This document shows, in pieces, positions 29,957-39,622 of a stretch of DNA of 64,000 bases. The translations under genes and the position numbers were made by a program. Source of the stretch: Pseudomonas reinekei (GTDB lineage: Bacteria > Pseudomonadota > Gammaproteobacteria > Pseudomonadales > Pseudomonadaceae); NCBI RefSeq assembly GCF_001945365.1, contig NZ_MSTQ01000005.1, positions 310,001-374,000 on the forward strand, written 5' to 3'. Under the pieces are notes generated by a model. That model saw only the letters and a program-made list of their open reading frames with translations. It was not told the DNA's origin and ran no database searches. Each line of letters begins with the position of its first letter. Position 1 is the first letter of the stretch.

Positions 29957-29986
29957 AAAATGCCGCTCATAGAGCGGCATTTTTTT
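29957..29986 (+). terminator. Rho-independent terminator of the DUF2388-type gene
   Basis: The perfect stem AAATGCCGCTC/GAGCGGCATTT has a three-to-four-base loop and is followed by a T-run. Confidence 0.92.
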
Positions 29987-30028
29987 GCCTGAAGATCCGG
30001 CACGAATGACCGGCTTACTGAAGCCCCA

Positions 30029-30119
30029 TGTGGGAGCGAGCCTGCTCGCGAAGACGGCATCAGCTTCAACCTCTATGACGACAGACGTACCGCCATCGCG
30101 AGCGGGCTCGCTCCCACAG
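30029..30119. repeat. REP palindrome pair (GAGCCTGCTCGC type)
   Basis: TGTGGGAGCGAGCCTGCTCG and its complement are about 40 bases apart, between the DUF2388 terminator and convergent gcvP. One arm has GCGGGC instead of GCAGGC. Confidence 0.88.
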
Positions 30120-30141
30120 GGGTTTAATGTGCACCGGTGTT

Positions 30142-33015
30142 TCAGCGGTACTCATCCAGCGGCACACACGCACAAAACAGATTCCGGTCCCCGTAGACGT
30201 TATCCACGCGGTTCACCACCGGCCAATATTTGTGGGCCTTGGTATGCGCATCCGGTGTCACCGCTTGTTCGATGCTGTAGGGACGCTCCCAGATCCCGGT
30301 GATATCGGCCAGTGTGTGCGGTGCACGTTTCAAGGGGTTGTCCTCGGCCGGCCAGTTGCCATTTTGCACTTCGGTAATCTCTGCGCGGATGCTCAGCATG
30401 GCCCCGATGAACCGGTCCAGTTCCGCCTTCGATTCACTTTCCGTAGGCTCGACCATCAACGTCCCCGGCACCGGGAACGACATGGTCGGAGCATGGAAGC
30501 CATAGTCCATCAGGCGCTTGGCCACATCCTCTTCAGTGATTCCGGTCAGCGCTTTTAATGGTCGAAGATCAAGAATGCACTCATGGGCCACCCGCTCGTT
30601 ACGCCCGGTGTAGAGCACCGGGAACGCGCCGGACAAATGCTGCGCCAGGTAATTGGCCGCCAGGATCGCCACTTCACTGGCGTCCGCCAGTTGCGGCCCC
30701 ATCATGGCGACGTACATCCAGCTGATCGGCAGGATACTGGCGCTGCCCCAGGGCGCCGCGCTGACGGCGCCGTTCTGCGCCAATGGCCCGTTGATCGGCA
30801 CCACCGGGTGGTTGGCCACGAACGGCGCCAGATGCGCGCGCACGCCAATCGGTCCCATGCCCGGCCCACCGCCACCGTGGGGAATGCAGAAGGTTTTATG
30901 CAGGTTCATGTGGGACACGTCGGCGCCGATGTCCGCCGGGCGCGCCAGTCCGACCTGGGCATTGAGATTGGCGCCATCCATGTACACCTGACCGCCATGT
31001 TGGTGGATCACCTCGCAAATTTCGCTGATGCCTTCCTCGTAAACGCCATGGGTCGAAGGATAAGTCGCCATCAGGCAGGCCAGTTTTTCCCCCGCCTGCG
31101 CAGCCTTTTCCTTCAAGTCATCCAGATCGACGTTACCGGCGTCATCGCATTCAACGATCACCACGCGCATTCCGGCCATCTGCGCTGACGCCGGGTTGGT
31201 GCCATGGGCCGATGACGGGATCAGGCAGATATCCCGCCCACCCTGCTGGCGGCTCTCGTGGTATTTGCGGATCGCCAGCAACCCGGCGTATTCGCCCTGG
31301 GCACCGGAGTTGGGTTGCATGCAGATCGCATCAAAACCGGTGATCGCGCAGAGCCAGCGCTCCAGCTCTTCAATCATCAACGAATAGCCGACGGCCTGTT
31401 CCTTCGGCGCGAACGGGTGCAGATTGGCGAACTGCGGCCAGGTGATCGGGATCATCTCGCTGGTAGCGTTGAGCTTCATGGTGCACGAGCCCAGCGGGAT
31501 CATCGATTGATTGAGTGCCAGATCCTTGTTTTCCAGTTGCTTGAGGTAGCGCAACATCTCGGTTTCGCTGTGATGGGCGCTGAACACCGGATGACGCAGA
31601 TACGGCGTGGTGCGCGCCAGACTGGCGGGAATGCCGCAAGCCAGCGTTTGCCCGTCAAGTTCGTCGACGATGAGCCCATGATCGGCACCCAGGAACACAT
31701 CGAACAGTTTTGCCACAGTGGATTCGTCACAGCTTTCGTCGAGGCTCAAGCCCAATCGTCCACGCCCCAGGATGCGCAGATTGATTTTCGCGGCCACCGC
31801 ACTTTCAATGATCGCCGTCTGGGTGCCCCCGACTTCCAGCGTGAGGGTGTCGAAGAACTGCTGGTTCAGGCGCTTGATGCCCTTGCGCTCAAGTCCCTCG
31901 GCGAGGATGCAGGTCAGCCGGTGCACACGCTGGGCAATGCGCTTGAGCCCCTCCGGCCCGTGGTACACCGCGTAGAAACTGGCAATGTTGGCCAGCAACA
32001 CCTGGGCCGTGCAGATATTGGAGTTGGCCTTCTCGCGACGAATATGTTGTTCGCGGGTTTGCAGGGCCATGCGCAAGGCGACATTGCCTCGGGCATCTTT
32101 CGACACGCCGATGATCCGCCCGGGAATCGCCCGCTTGTATTCGTCCCGACTGGCAAAAAACGCTGCGTGCGGACCGCCATAACCCATCGGCACACCGAAA
32201 CGCTGGGAAGAACCGAACACCACGTCAGCGCCGAGTTCTCCCGGCGGGGTCAGCAACAGCAGGCTCAGCAAATCCGTGGCGACACACGCCAGTGCCTGTT
32301 GAGCATGCAGATGGCCGATCAACGGACGCAGGTCGCGGATCTCGCCGTGGGTGTCGGGATATTGCAGCAGCGCACCGAACACCTGGTGCTGCTTCAAGTT
32401 ATCCACCGCATCGATGATCAACTCGAAACCGAAGCCTTCGGCGCGGGTCTGCACCACGGAAATGGTTTGTGGATGGCAGTTTTCATCGACGAAGAACAAA
32501 TTGCTTTTCGATTTGGCAACGCGCTTGGCCAGGGCCATCGCTTCCGCCGCGGCGGTCGCTTCGTCCAGCAGTGAGGCGTTGGCCAGTTCCAGCCCCGTGA
32601 GGTCGATGGTCAATTGCTGGAAATTCAATAACGCTTCGAGCCGACCCTGGGCGATCTCCGGTTGATAAGGCGTGTAAGCGGTGTACCAGCCGGGATTTTC
32701 CAGCACGTTGCGCAAGATGACGGCCGGCGTGAGGGTGCCGTGATAGCCCATGCCAATCAGGCTGGTCCAGACCTGATTCTGCTCGGCATAGCCGCGCAGC
32801 TTGGCCAGCGCCGCTTCTTCGTCCAGTGCCGGTGGCAGATCGAGCGGCCGGTTCAGGCGAATTCCCGGCGGTACGGTCTGTTCGATCAGTTCGACCCGAC
32901 TGCCAAGACCGAGGCTGTCGAGCATCGCTTGTTGCTCGGCGGCATCCGGCCCGAGGTGACGGCGGAGAAAGGCATTGGGGTCGCGTAACTGGCTCAGGGA
33001 CGGCAACTGGGACAT
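30142..33015 (-). CDS. gcvP: Glycine dehydrogenase (decarboxylating) GcvP, P-protein
   Basis: This 957-residue PLP enzyme decarboxylates glycine and transfers the aminomethyl group to lipoyl-GcvH. The length is normal for the homodimeric P-protein, with two aminotransferase-fold halves. The PLP-binding lysine lies in [20 protein letters not shown] near residue 708, within the typical glycine-rich loop. It is separated from gcvH by a terminator-like hairpin and a REP pair (234 bases in total), so it may have its own promoter. Confidence 0.96.
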   Translation of the reverse strand: MSQLPSLSQLRDPNAFLRRHLGPDAAEQQAMLDSLGLGSRVELIEQTVPPGIRLNRPLDLPPALDEEAALAKLRGYAEQNQVWTSLIGMGYHGTLTPAVILRNVLENPGWYTAYTPYQPEIAQGRLEALLNFQQLTIDLTGLELANASLLDEATAAAEAMALAKRVAKSKSNLFFVDENCHPQTISVVQTRAEGFGFELIIDAVDNLKQHQVFGALLQYPDTHGEIRDLRPLIGHLHAQQALACVATDLLSLLLLTPPGELGADVVFGSSQRFGVPMGYGGPHAAFFASRDEYKRAIPGRIIGVSKDARGNVALRMALQTREQHIRREKANSNICTAQVLLANIASFYAVYHGPEGLKRIAQRVHRLTCILAEGLERKGIKRLNQQFFDTLTLEVGGTQTAIIESAVAAKINLRILGRGRLGLSLDESCDESTVAKLFDVFLGADHGLIVDELDGQTLACGIPASLARTTPYLRHPVFSAHHSETEMLRYLKQLENKDLALNQSMIPLGSCTMKLNATSEMIPITWPQFANLHPFAPKEQAVGYSLMIEELERWLCAITGFDAICMQPNSGAQGEYAGLLAIRKYHESRQQGGRDICLIPSSAHGTNPASAQMAGMRVVIVECDDAGNVDLDDLKEKAAQAGEKLACLMATYPSTHGVYEEGISEICEVIHQHGGQVYMDGANLNAQVGLARPADIGADVSHMNLHKTFCIPHGGGGPGMGPIGVRAHLAPFVANHPVVPINGPLAQNGAVSAAPWGSASILPISWMYVAMMGPQLADASEVAILAANYLAQHLSGAFPVLYTGRNERVAHECILDLRPLKALTGITEEDVAKRLMDYGFHAPTMSFPVPGTLMVEPTESESKAELDRFIGAMLSIRAEITEVQNGNWPAEDNPLKRAPHTLADITGIWERPYSIEQAVTPDAHTKAHKYWPVVNRVDNVYGDRNLFCACVPLDEYR

Positions 33016-33093
33016 GACGGGCTCTCTCTTGACTGGCGCTCAGCGTCGATGCAACACGGTCAAACCAGCATAGCAGTCGATGCACACTTCCCC

Positions 33094-33184
33094 CTGTGGG
33101 GGCGAGCCTGCTCGCGATTGCGCCATTTCTGCCAATAGAGATGTTGAATGCGAAGCCCTCATCGCGAGCAGGCTCGCTCCCACA
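33094..33184. repeat. REP palindrome pair between gcvH and gcvP
   Basis: TGTGGGGGCGAGCCTGCTCG and the complement of the usual arm are about 45 bases apart. It lies inside the gcvT-H-P cluster. Confidence 0.85.
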
Positions 33185-33206
33185 ATGGATCTTGCGCGCA
33201 AATAAC

Positions 33207-33230
33207 AAAGCCCCGACAAGTCGGGGCTTT
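33207..33230 (-). terminator. Probable terminator after gcvH
   Basis: The inverted repeat AAAGCCCCGAC/GTCGGGGCTTT with a two-base loop lies 20 bases after the gcvH stop. The T-run on the minus strand is short and interrupted. Confidence 0.7.
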
Positions 33231-33249
33231 GGGGATGACGCTTGAAGGC

Positions 33250-33633
33250 TTATTCGCCGATGGCGGCCTTGTAAGCGGCTGCGTCGAGCAGCTTGTCCAA
33301 CTCGGCTTTGTCGCTTGGCTTGATCTTGAAGATCCACGCGCCGTACGGGTCGGAGTTGAGCAGCTCTGGAGAAGCACTCAGGTCTTCGTTGATCGCAATC
33401 ACTTCACCGCTGATCGGAGCGTAGATATCGGAAGCAGCCTTGACCGATTCCACCACACCGGATTGATCACCGGCGGCGAAGGTTTTTCCGACTTCGGTCA
33501 GCTCGACAAACACCACATCACCCAGCGCTTCCTGCGCGTGATCGCTAATGCCCACGGTGACGGTGCCATCGGCTTCCAGACGTGCCCATTCGTGACTTTC
33601 GGCAAAACGCAGGTCGGCAGGGATATCGCTCAT
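33250..33633 (-). CDS. gcvH: Glycine cleavage system H-protein GcvH
   Basis: This 127-residue lipoyl carrier shuttles the aminomethyl intermediate between P-, T- and L-proteins. The lipoylation lysine is Lys65 in [10 protein letters not shown]. The family start [15 protein letters not shown] is present. The ATG at 33633 is preceded by AGGACAC. A longer frame exists but adds a non-family stretch. Confidence 0.96.
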   Translation of the reverse strand: MSDIPADLRFAESHEWARLEADGTVTVGISDHAQEALGDVVFVELTEVGKTFAAGDQSGVVESVKAASDIYAPISGEVIAINEDLSASPELLNSDPYGAWIFKIKPSDKAELDKLLDAAAYKAAIGE

Positions 33634-33682
33634 GTTCTGTGTCCTCAAGATGTTATTAGCGGACAAAGTCCGCCGGAAAAGG

Positions 33683-34765
33683 TTAGATCAAGGTTTTGCC
33701 ATGGCGTACGAAGGTCGGTTTGACCACTCGGACCGGGTACCACTTGCCACGGATTTCCACTTCTGCGCGGTCGGCAGTTGCCATCGGCACGCGCGCCAGT
33801 GCAATCGACTTGCTAAGCGTAGGAGAGAAACTACCACTGGTGATCTCCCCTTCGCCAACATCAGCGATGCGGACCACTTGATGAGCGCGCAAAACACCGC
33901 GTTCCTCAAGGACCAGCCCCACCAGTTTGTGCTGTACACCGCCGGCCTTCTCGGCTTCGAGCGCCTTGCGCCCGATGAACTGGCGCGAGGCCGGCTCCCA
34001 GGCAATGCTCCAGGCCATGTTGGAGGCCAGCGGGGAAACGTCCTGATTGATGTCTTGCCCGTAGAGGTTCATCCCGGCCTCGACCCTTAGCGTATCGCGC
34101 GCACCGAGACCGATCGGGGAAATACCCGCGCCTACCAGATCGTTGAAAAAGCCCGGTGCCTGATCGGCCGGCAAGATGATTTCCAGGCCGTCCTCACCGG
34201 TATAACCGGTGCGCGCAATGAACCAGTCACCGTCGGGCTGGCCTTCAAAAGGCTTGAGAAGCTGAATCAGGTTGCCGCGGGACTGGTTCACCAGTTCGGC
34301 AATCTTGTGCCGGGCGTGAGGCCCCTGAATGGCCAACATTGCCAGTTCGGCCCGTTCGTTGAGCTGCACCTCGAAACCGTCGAGATGGGCCTGCATCCAC
34401 GCCATATCCTGATAGCGAGTGGACGCGTTGACCACCAGGCGATAACCCTCATCGAGGCGGTAGACGATCATGTCGTCAACGATGCCGCCACGCTCATTGA
34501 GCATGGTGCTGTACAACGCACGGCCAGAACTGTGCAGGCGTTCGACATCGTTGGCCAACAAGTGCTGCAGCCAGGCCTTGGCCTGGGGGCCGCCGACATC
34601 GATCACGGTCATGTGGGATACATCGAAGACACCGCAATCGCGGCGCACCTGATGGTGTTCCTCGACCTGCGATCCGTAATGCAGAGGCATATCCCAACCG
34701 CCAAAATCGACCATCTTCGCGCCAAGGGCGAGGTGAAGGTCATACAGAGGCGTACGCTGTCCCAT
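33683..34765 (-). CDS. gcvT: Aminomethyltransferase GcvT, T-protein
   Basis: This 360-residue folate enzyme takes the methylene group from lipoyl-GcvH to tetrahydrofolate. It shows the [21 protein letters not shown] opening and the [13 protein letters not shown] and [11 protein letters not shown] signatures of the family. GGAAGGAG lies seven bases before the ATG at 34765. It is the first gene of gcvT-H-P. Confidence 0.96.
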   Translation of the reverse strand: MGQRTPLYDLHLALGAKMVDFGGWDMPLHYGSQVEEHHQVRRDCGVFDVSHMTVIDVGGPQAKAWLQHLLANDVERLHSSGRALYSTMLNERGGIVDDMIVYRLDEGYRLVVNASTRYQDMAWMQAHLDGFEVQLNERAELAMLAIQGPHARHKIAELVNQSRGNLIQLLKPFEGQPDGDWFIARTGYTGEDGLEIILPADQAPGFFNDLVGAGISPIGLGARDTLRVEAGMNLYGQDINQDVSPLASNMAWSIAWEPASRQFIGRKALEAEKAGGVQHKLVGLVLEERGVLRAHQVVRIADVGEGEITSGSFSPTLSKSIALARVPMATADRAEVEIRGKWYPVRVVKPTFVRHGKTLI

Positions 34766-34891
34766 GGGTTTCTCCTTCCGGGCGTGGCGAAGGTGCGGGC
34801 GAGTGATAACCGTGTGCAAACCTTGAAATAAAAGGCTTCCAGCCGATTTTTACTACCTTGTCTGTCAGACGGACCGCACCGAATGCCGCGC

Positions 34892-34920
34892 ATTGTAGCC
34901 GCAAGGTGTAGGACTGACAC
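34892..34920 (-). promoter_or_regulatory. Possible promoter of gcvT
   Basis: On the minus strand a TACAAT -10-like hexamer (34892-34897) lies about 16 bases after TGTCAG, upstream of gcvT by about 130 bases. The -35 match is weak. No glycine riboswitch fold was recognised in the leader. Confidence 0.35.
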
Positions 34921-36537
34921 CTAGCTGTTTCGATGCGCCGAACGTCGTATCAATCCGATTACCGGTAGCAGCCCGACCAAAACCAGGGTCAACGCCGGTA
35001 AAGAAGCCCTCGCCCACTCGCCCTCACTGGTCATCTCGAAGATCCGCACCGCCAGCGTGTCCCAGCCAAACGGGCGCATCAGCAGGGTCGCGGGCATTTC
35101 CTTGAGCACGTCGACGAACACCAGCAACGCCGCGCTCAAAGAACCGGGCAGCAACAACGGCAGATACACTTTGAAAAACAGTCGCGGCCCACTGACACCC
35201 AGGCTACGTGCCGCTTCGGGCAAAGAGGGCCGTATACGCGCCAGGCTGCTTTCCAACGGCCCATAAGCCACAGCGATGAAGCGCACCAGATAGGCCAGCA
35301 ACAGCGCCGCCAGACTGCCCAGCAGCAGCGGCTTGCCGGCACCGCCGAGCCAGCCGGAGAGTGGAATCACCAGTTCGCGGTCCAGATAACTGAACGCCAG
35401 CATGATCGACACCGCCAGCACAGAACCGGGCAAGGCGTAGCCAAGATTGGCCAGGCTGACACCCGCATGGATGCCTGGCGTCGGTGCCAACCGTCGGGCA
35501 AACGCCAGGATCAAGGCGACACTGACCGTGATCAACGCCGCCATCGCGCCCAGGTACAAGGTGTGAATGATCAGCCCGGTGTAACGCTCATCGAGATCAA
35601 AGCGCCCACGCTGCCAGAACCACACCACCAGTTGCAGCATCGGAATGACGAAGGCGCAGGCAAACACCAGGCCGCACCAGCCGCTGGCCAGCAGCGCTTT
35701 GCCTCCACGCAGGTGGTACAGCGCCTTGGCCCGTGGCCGTTCATTGCTCGCCCGATTGGCGCCACGGGCACGACGCTCGCCGTACAGCACCAGCATCACC
35801 ACCAGCAGTAGCAGGCTGGCCAGTTGGGCGGCGGTGGAGAGGCTGAAAAAGCCGTACCAGGTCTTGTAGATGGCGGTGGTGAAGGTGTCGAAGTTGAACA
35901 CCGAGACGGCACCGAAATCCGCCAGGGTTTCCATCAACGCCAAGGCCACGCCAGCGCCAATGGCAGGACGCGCCATGGGCATGGCCACCCGCCAGAATGC
36001 CTGCCATGGCGATTGCCCAAGCACCCGCGCGGCCTCCATCAGGCCTTTGCCCTGCGCCAGGAACGCCGTGCGCGCCAGCAGGTAAACGTAGGGATAGAAC
36101 ACCAGCACCAAGACCAGAATCACCCCGCCCGTGGAACGCACCCGCGGCAGGCGCAACCCCGTACCGAACCATTCACGCAACAGCGTTTGCACGGGACCGG
36201 CGAAATCCAGCAAGCCGACAAAGACGAACGCCAGGACGTAGGCCGGAATCGCAAAAGGCAGCATCAATGCCCAGTCCAGCCAGCGTCGGCCGGGAAATTC
36301 GCAGAGACTGGTGAGCCAGGCGAGGCTCACGCCAAGAACCGTCACGCCGACGCCAACCCCGAGCACCAGAGTCAGGGTGTTGCCCAGCAGCCGCGGCATC
36401 TGCGTTTCCCAGAGATGGGACCAGATCTGTTGATCGATGCTTTGCCAGGACAGCAGCAACACGCTCAAGGGCAGCAGGACCAGCGCAGCGATGGCGAAGA
36501 CCAGGGGATACCAGCGGCGTTGGGCGGGGTGGGCCAA
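34921..36537 (-). CDS. Iron(III) ABC transporter permease (FbpB-like fused permease)
   Basis: This 538-residue inner-membrane protein has about twelve hydrophobic segments: two fused permease halves, as in FbpB/SfuB-type ferric-iron permeases. EAA loops are visible in both halves (LMEAARVLGQ and LPEAARSLGV). I prefer the TTG at 36537 (LAHPAQRRWYPL), with GAGAGC upstream. A TTG nine codons earlier is also possible. It pairs with the binding protein gene 146 bases upstream. No ATPase gene is adjacent, so the transporter must borrow an ATPase from elsewhere or be incomplete. Confidence 0.85.
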   Translation of the reverse strand: MAHPAQRRWYPLVFAIAALVLLPLSVLLLSWQSIDQQIWSHLWETQMPRLLGNTLTLVLGVGVGVTVLGVSLAWLTSLCEFPGRRWLDWALMLPFAIPAYVLAFVFVGLLDFAGPVQTLLREWFGTGLRLPRVRSTGGVILVLVLVFYPYVYLLARTAFLAQGKGLMEAARVLGQSPWQAFWRVAMPMARPAIGAGVALALMETLADFGAVSVFNFDTFTTAIYKTWYGFFSLSTAAQLASLLLLVVMLVLYGERRARGANRASNERPRAKALYHLRGGKALLASGWCGLVFACAFVIPMLQLVVWFWQRGRFDLDERYTGLIIHTLYLGAMAALITVSVALILAFARRLAPTPGIHAGVSLANLGYALPGSVLAVSIMLAFSYLDRELVIPLSGWLGGAGKPLLLGSLAALLLAYLVRFIAVAYGPLESSLARIRPSLPEAARSLGVSGPRLFFKVYLPLLLPGSLSAALLVFVDVLKEMPATLLMRPFGWDTLAVRIFEMTSEGEWARASLPALTLVLVGLLPVIGLIRRSAHRNS

Positions 36538-36584
36538 AGGAAAAGCTCTCTGGAGAAAAATCAACGAAAATGTACGTGAAACGC

Positions 36585-36664
36585 GAAAAGATCGCAGCCT
36601 CCGGCAGCGCCTACAGTGAATGGGTGATCACCCTGTAGACGCTGCCGAAGGCTGCGATCTTTTA
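36585..36664. repeat. Intergenic palindrome of a second repeat family
   Basis: Inverted copies of AAAGATCGCAGCCTCCGGCA-type sequence and its CTGCCGAAGGCTGCGATCTT complement lie about 40 bases apart, between the permease and the binding-protein gene. The arms differ from the GGGAGC REP arms, so this is a separate family. Confidence 0.75.
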
Positions 36665-36683
36665 CTCTTTAAACCAGCTGGTG

Positions 36684-37688
36684 TCAGTTCCAGCCAGCCC
36701 GATCCATCAAGCGAATCGCTTCAGCCTGACGCTTGCCCGCGACTTCCACCGGCAAGGTGTCCGCAACGAACTTGCCCCATGCGGCCACTTCAGCGGATGG
36801 CTGCACAGCCGGGTTGGCCGGGAACTCCTGATTCACGTCAGCGAAGATCTTCTGCGCTTCAGGCGTGGTCATCCACTCCACCAGGGCCTTGGCGGCTTCC
36901 GGATGCGGCGCGTGCTTGGTCAGGCCGATGCCCGACAGGTTGACGTGCACGCCGCGATCCGCCTGGTTCGGCCAGAACAGCTTCACCGGCAGCTCCGGTT
37001 TCTGCTTGTGCAGGCGACCGTAGTAGTAAGTGTTGACGATACCCACGTCGCATTGGCCGGCGTTGATGGCTTCAAGCACCGCAACGTCGTCGGAGAACAC
37101 GTCGGTGGACAGGTTGTTGACCCAGCCCTTGAGGATCTTCTCGGTTTTCTCGGCACCGTGCACTTCGATCATGGTGGCGGTCAGGGACTGGTTGTACACC
37201 TTCTTCGCCGTGCGCAGGCACAGGCGACCCTCCCAGTTCTTGTCGGCCAGTGCTTCGTAGGTGGTCAGCTCACCCGGCTTCACCCGCTCGGTGGAATAGG
37301 CGATGGTCCGTGCGCGCAGGCTCAGGCCGGTCCAGGCATGGGACGCGGCGCGGTATTGCAGCGGGATGTTGGCATCGATGGTCTTCGAGGTGAATGGCTG
37401 GAGGATGCCCATTTGCTCGGCTTGCCAGAGGTTACCGGCATCCACCGTCAACAGCAGGTCGGCCGTGGCGTTCTCGCCCTCGGCCTTGATCCGCTGCATG
37501 AGCGGCGCTTCCTTGTCGGTGATGAACTTCACCTTTACGCCGGTTTTTGCGGTGTAAGCATCGAAGACCGGCTTGATCAGCTCGTCGATACGCGAGGAGT
37601 AAACCACCACCTCGTCGGCGGCCTGGGCGACGGTGCTGCCAATCAGGGTCAAGGCCAGTGCGGTCAGTAGACGCTTCGGTGCCAGCAT
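36684..37688 (-). CDS. Periplasmic iron(III)-binding protein (FbpA/FutA-like)
   Basis: This 334-residue solute-binding protein has a signal peptide ([23 protein letters not shown]). The mature start [18 protein letters not shown] is typical of ferric-ion binding proteins. Adjacent tyrosines (VNTYYYGRL) fit the Tyr-Tyr iron ligands of FbpA. It delivers iron to the neighbouring permease. An imperfect Fur-box-like palindrome lies about 30-55 bases upstream of the start. Confidence 0.88.
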   Translation of the reverse strand: MLAPKRLLTALALTLIGSTVAQAADEVVVYSSRIDELIKPVFDAYTAKTGVKVKFITDKEAPLMQRIKAEGENATADLLLTVDAGNLWQAEQMGILQPFTSKTIDANIPLQYRAASHAWTGLSLRARTIAYSTERVKPGELTTYEALADKNWEGRLCLRTAKKVYNQSLTATMIEVHGAEKTEKILKGWVNNLSTDVFSDDVAVLEAINAGQCDVGIVNTYYYGRLHKQKPELPVKLFWPNQADRGVHVNLSGIGLTKHAPHPEAAKALVEWMTTPEAQKIFADVNQEFPANPAVQPSAEVAAWGKFVADTLPVEVAGKRQAEAIRLMDRAGWN

Positions 37689-37719
37689 GGGAGCGATCTC
37701 TCGATTGAAAAATTGAAGC

Positions 37720-37742
37720 CAAATGATAAGGACTCACATTTG
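37720..37742 (-). promoter_or_regulatory. Candidate Fur box upstream of the iron-binding protein gene
   Basis: CAAATGATAAGGACTCACATTTG is an imperfect palindrome (CAAATG..CATTTG) whose core matches about ten of fourteen positions of the TGATAAT-N-ATTATCA Fur consensus. It lies 32 bases before the ATG of an iron-binding protein gene, which makes the site biologically sensible. Confidence 0.45.
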
Positions 37743-37818
37743 CCTTCTCAATCGAACAGTTGGCGGAGGCGTTACCAAATGTTGCATAGCCGAAAAAGGA
37801 TGTGAATGTGCCGACGCA

Positions 37819-37884
37819 TTCGCGAGCAGGCTCGCTCCCACAGTGGAAGGTATTTCAAATGCCGGAGCGAGCCTGCTCGCGAAG
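37819..37884. repeat. REP palindrome pair (GAGCCTGCTCGC type)
   Basis: TTCGCGAGCAGGCTCGCTCC and its complement are close together. The pair lies between the iron-binding protein gene's upstream region and the ubiI-like gene. Confidence 0.85.
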
Positions 37885-37909
37885 AGGCCAATCAGCCCCG
37901 ACGAAAATC

Positions 37910-39133
37910 TCAGTGCTTGGCGAGTGCCGGGAGATCGCCCGTCAGTCCGAGGGCTTCGCGCACAAACAACGCTTTGGCCTCGGGCATCTGGTCGACCAGC
38001 TTCAGCCCGGTATTGCGCAACCAGCGCACCGGCAACGGGTCGGCCTGGAACAAGCGTTCGAAGCCCTCCATTGCCGCCATCAGCGCCAGGTTATGGGGCA
38101 TGCGGCGACGTTCGTAGCGACTGAGCACTTTCACATCCGCCAGCCGCTCGCCACGGCCTGCCGCTTGCAACAACACCTCGGCCAGCACGGCGGCATCGAG
38201 GAACCCGAGGTTCACGCCCTGCCCGGCTAGCGGATGGATGGTGTGGGCCGCATCGCCAATCAGGGCAAGGCCTTCAGCCACGTAACGCTTGGCATGACGC
38301 TGACGCAGTGGCACGCACAGGCGCGGGTCGGCGTTGAGCACAGTCCCGAGCCGGCCTTCGAAGGCGCGTTCCAGTTCGCGGCAAAACGCCTCGTCATCCA
38401 GCGCCATCAAGCGTTCGGCTTCGCTCGGTGTGGTCGACCAGACGATCGAGCACCAGTCCTGCTGACCATCACGCGCCAGGGGCAGGAACGCCAGGGGCCC
38501 GGTATCGGTAAAGCGCTGCCAGGCGGTCGATTGGTGGTTTTTCGAGCAACGCACGCTGGTGACGATGGCGTGATGCAGATAATCCCACTCCCGTGTCGCA
38601 ACGCCCGTCAGGCGACGCACCGCCGAGTTGGCGCCATCGGCCGCAATCACCAGCGGCGCACGCAGGGTACGGCCGTCGGCCAGGGTCAGCAGCCAATCGT
38701 CGCCGGAACGACGCATCTGTTCTAGGCGGGCATTGGCCAGCATCCCCAAGTCGCAATCGTGCAAGCGCTCGAGCAAGGCGTCCTGCACCACGCGGTTCTC
38801 GACGATATGCCCCAGCACCTCGGCATGCACACTGGCCGCCGAGAAGTGAATCTGCCCCGTGCCGCTGCCGTCCCAGACCTGCATGTCGCTATAGGGACTG
38901 CTGCGCCGGTTGGCGATGCCGTCCCAGACACCCAGGCGTTCGAGAATCCGCTGGCTGGCGATGGACAGCGCACTCACCCGCGGTTCGAACGGGGCTTGAG
39001 CGTCAAACGGTTTGACGCTCATCGGGCTGCCGTCGAGCAACAGGACTTCCAGCCCGCTGTCCTGCAACGCCAGCGCCAGGGCGCTGCCGACCATTCCGGC
39101 TCCGACAATCAGCAGATCTGCGCGCATTTCCAT
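37910..39133 (-). CDS. FAD-dependent ubiquinone-pathway hydroxylase (UbiI/VisC/UbiF-like)
   Basis: This 407-residue aromatic-ring hydroxylase of the UbiH/UbiI/UbiF family has an N-terminal FAD Rossmann motif (LLIVGAGMVGSALALALQDSG) and the DG-type NAD(P)H segment (VIAADGANSAVRRLTG). A third FAD motif, GDAAHTIHPLAGQGVNLG, lies near residue 285. It is the last gene of a run of ubi-related genes on this strand, three bases from the small DUF4442 gene. Which ring position it hydroxylates (C5 or C6) cannot be told from sequence alone, so no symbol is given. Confidence 0.85.
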   Translation of the reverse strand: MEMRADLLIVGAGMVGSALALALQDSGLEVLLLDGSPMSVKPFDAQAPFEPRVSALSIASQRILERLGVWDGIANRRSSPYSDMQVWDGSGTGQIHFSAASVHAEVLGHIVENRVVQDALLERLHDCDLGMLANARLEQMRRSGDDWLLTLADGRTLRAPLVIAADGANSAVRRLTGVATREWDYLHHAIVTSVRCSKNHQSTAWQRFTDTGPLAFLPLARDGQQDWCSIVWSTTPSEAERLMALDDEAFCRELERAFEGRLGTVLNADPRLCVPLRQRHAKRYVAEGLALIGDAAHTIHPLAGQGVNLGFLDAAVLAEVLLQAAGRGERLADVKVLSRYERRRMPHNLALMAAMEGFERLFQADPLPVRWLRNTGLKLVDQMPEAKALFVREALGLTGDLPALAKH

Positions 39134-39136
39134 GCT

Positions 39137-39622
39137 TTAAACCTGTCTCGCTTGCGGCTTGAGCCGCACGTAAAGGGTTTTTCCGACGCGTGCTACGAGG
39201 TTGCCAGCGCCGTCATGAATATCGACCTGCAGTTGCGGCAGGTATTTTTCGCCACCCGCCGTCTGCCGCCGGATTTCGTCGAGCAAGGTGTCGTCAATGT
39301 TGAAACGGGCGAAAACCGGGCCTTTGCCCGGCGCGATGAAATCGATGTCTGCAGCCTTGTCCCAGACGATGTAGTTGCGCCCCAGGTTCTCCATCAGCAT
39401 CAGCATGAAAAACGGGTCGACCATCGAATACAGGCTGCCACCAAACTGGGTGCCAACGTAATTGCGGTTGTACCAGCTCAGGCCCATCGAGACCCGTATG
39501 TCGCGGAAATCATCGCTGATGTGCTGCACCTGAACGCCGGCGCCAAGGTACGGCGGATAGAAGCTCATGAATCGGCGCATCAACCGCGCCTTGCCGAACT
39601 TGCGCGTCAGCCACTTAAGCAT
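39137..39622 (-). CDS. DUF4442 (hotdog thioesterase-like) protein
   Basis: This 161-residue protein fits the DUF4442 hotdog fold. It has a short amphipathic N-terminus, then GAGVQV..DFRDIRVSMGLSWYNRNYVGTQFGGSL. The TQFGGSLYSMVDPFF segment is like the hotdog helix of thioesterases. The ATG at 39622 overlaps the ubiH stop by eight bases. The frame is open upstream through the ubiH gene, but that stretch is antisense-frame noise. It sits between two ubiquinone hydroxylases. A role in quinone or lipid metabolism is only inferred. Confidence 0.8.
   Translation of the reverse strand: MLKWLTRKFGKARLMRRFMSFYPPYLGAGVQVQHISDDFRDIRVSMGLSWYNRNYVGTQFGGSLYSMVDPFFMLMLMENLGRNYIVWDKAADIDFIAPGKGPVFARFNIDDTLLDEIRRQTAGGEKYLPQLQVDIHDGAGNLVARVGKTLYVRLKPQARQV

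Noticed and set aside
34766..34920. Glycine riboswitch upstream of gcvT
   Set aside because: The short leader lacks the conserved glycine-aptamer core sequences and tandem layout.
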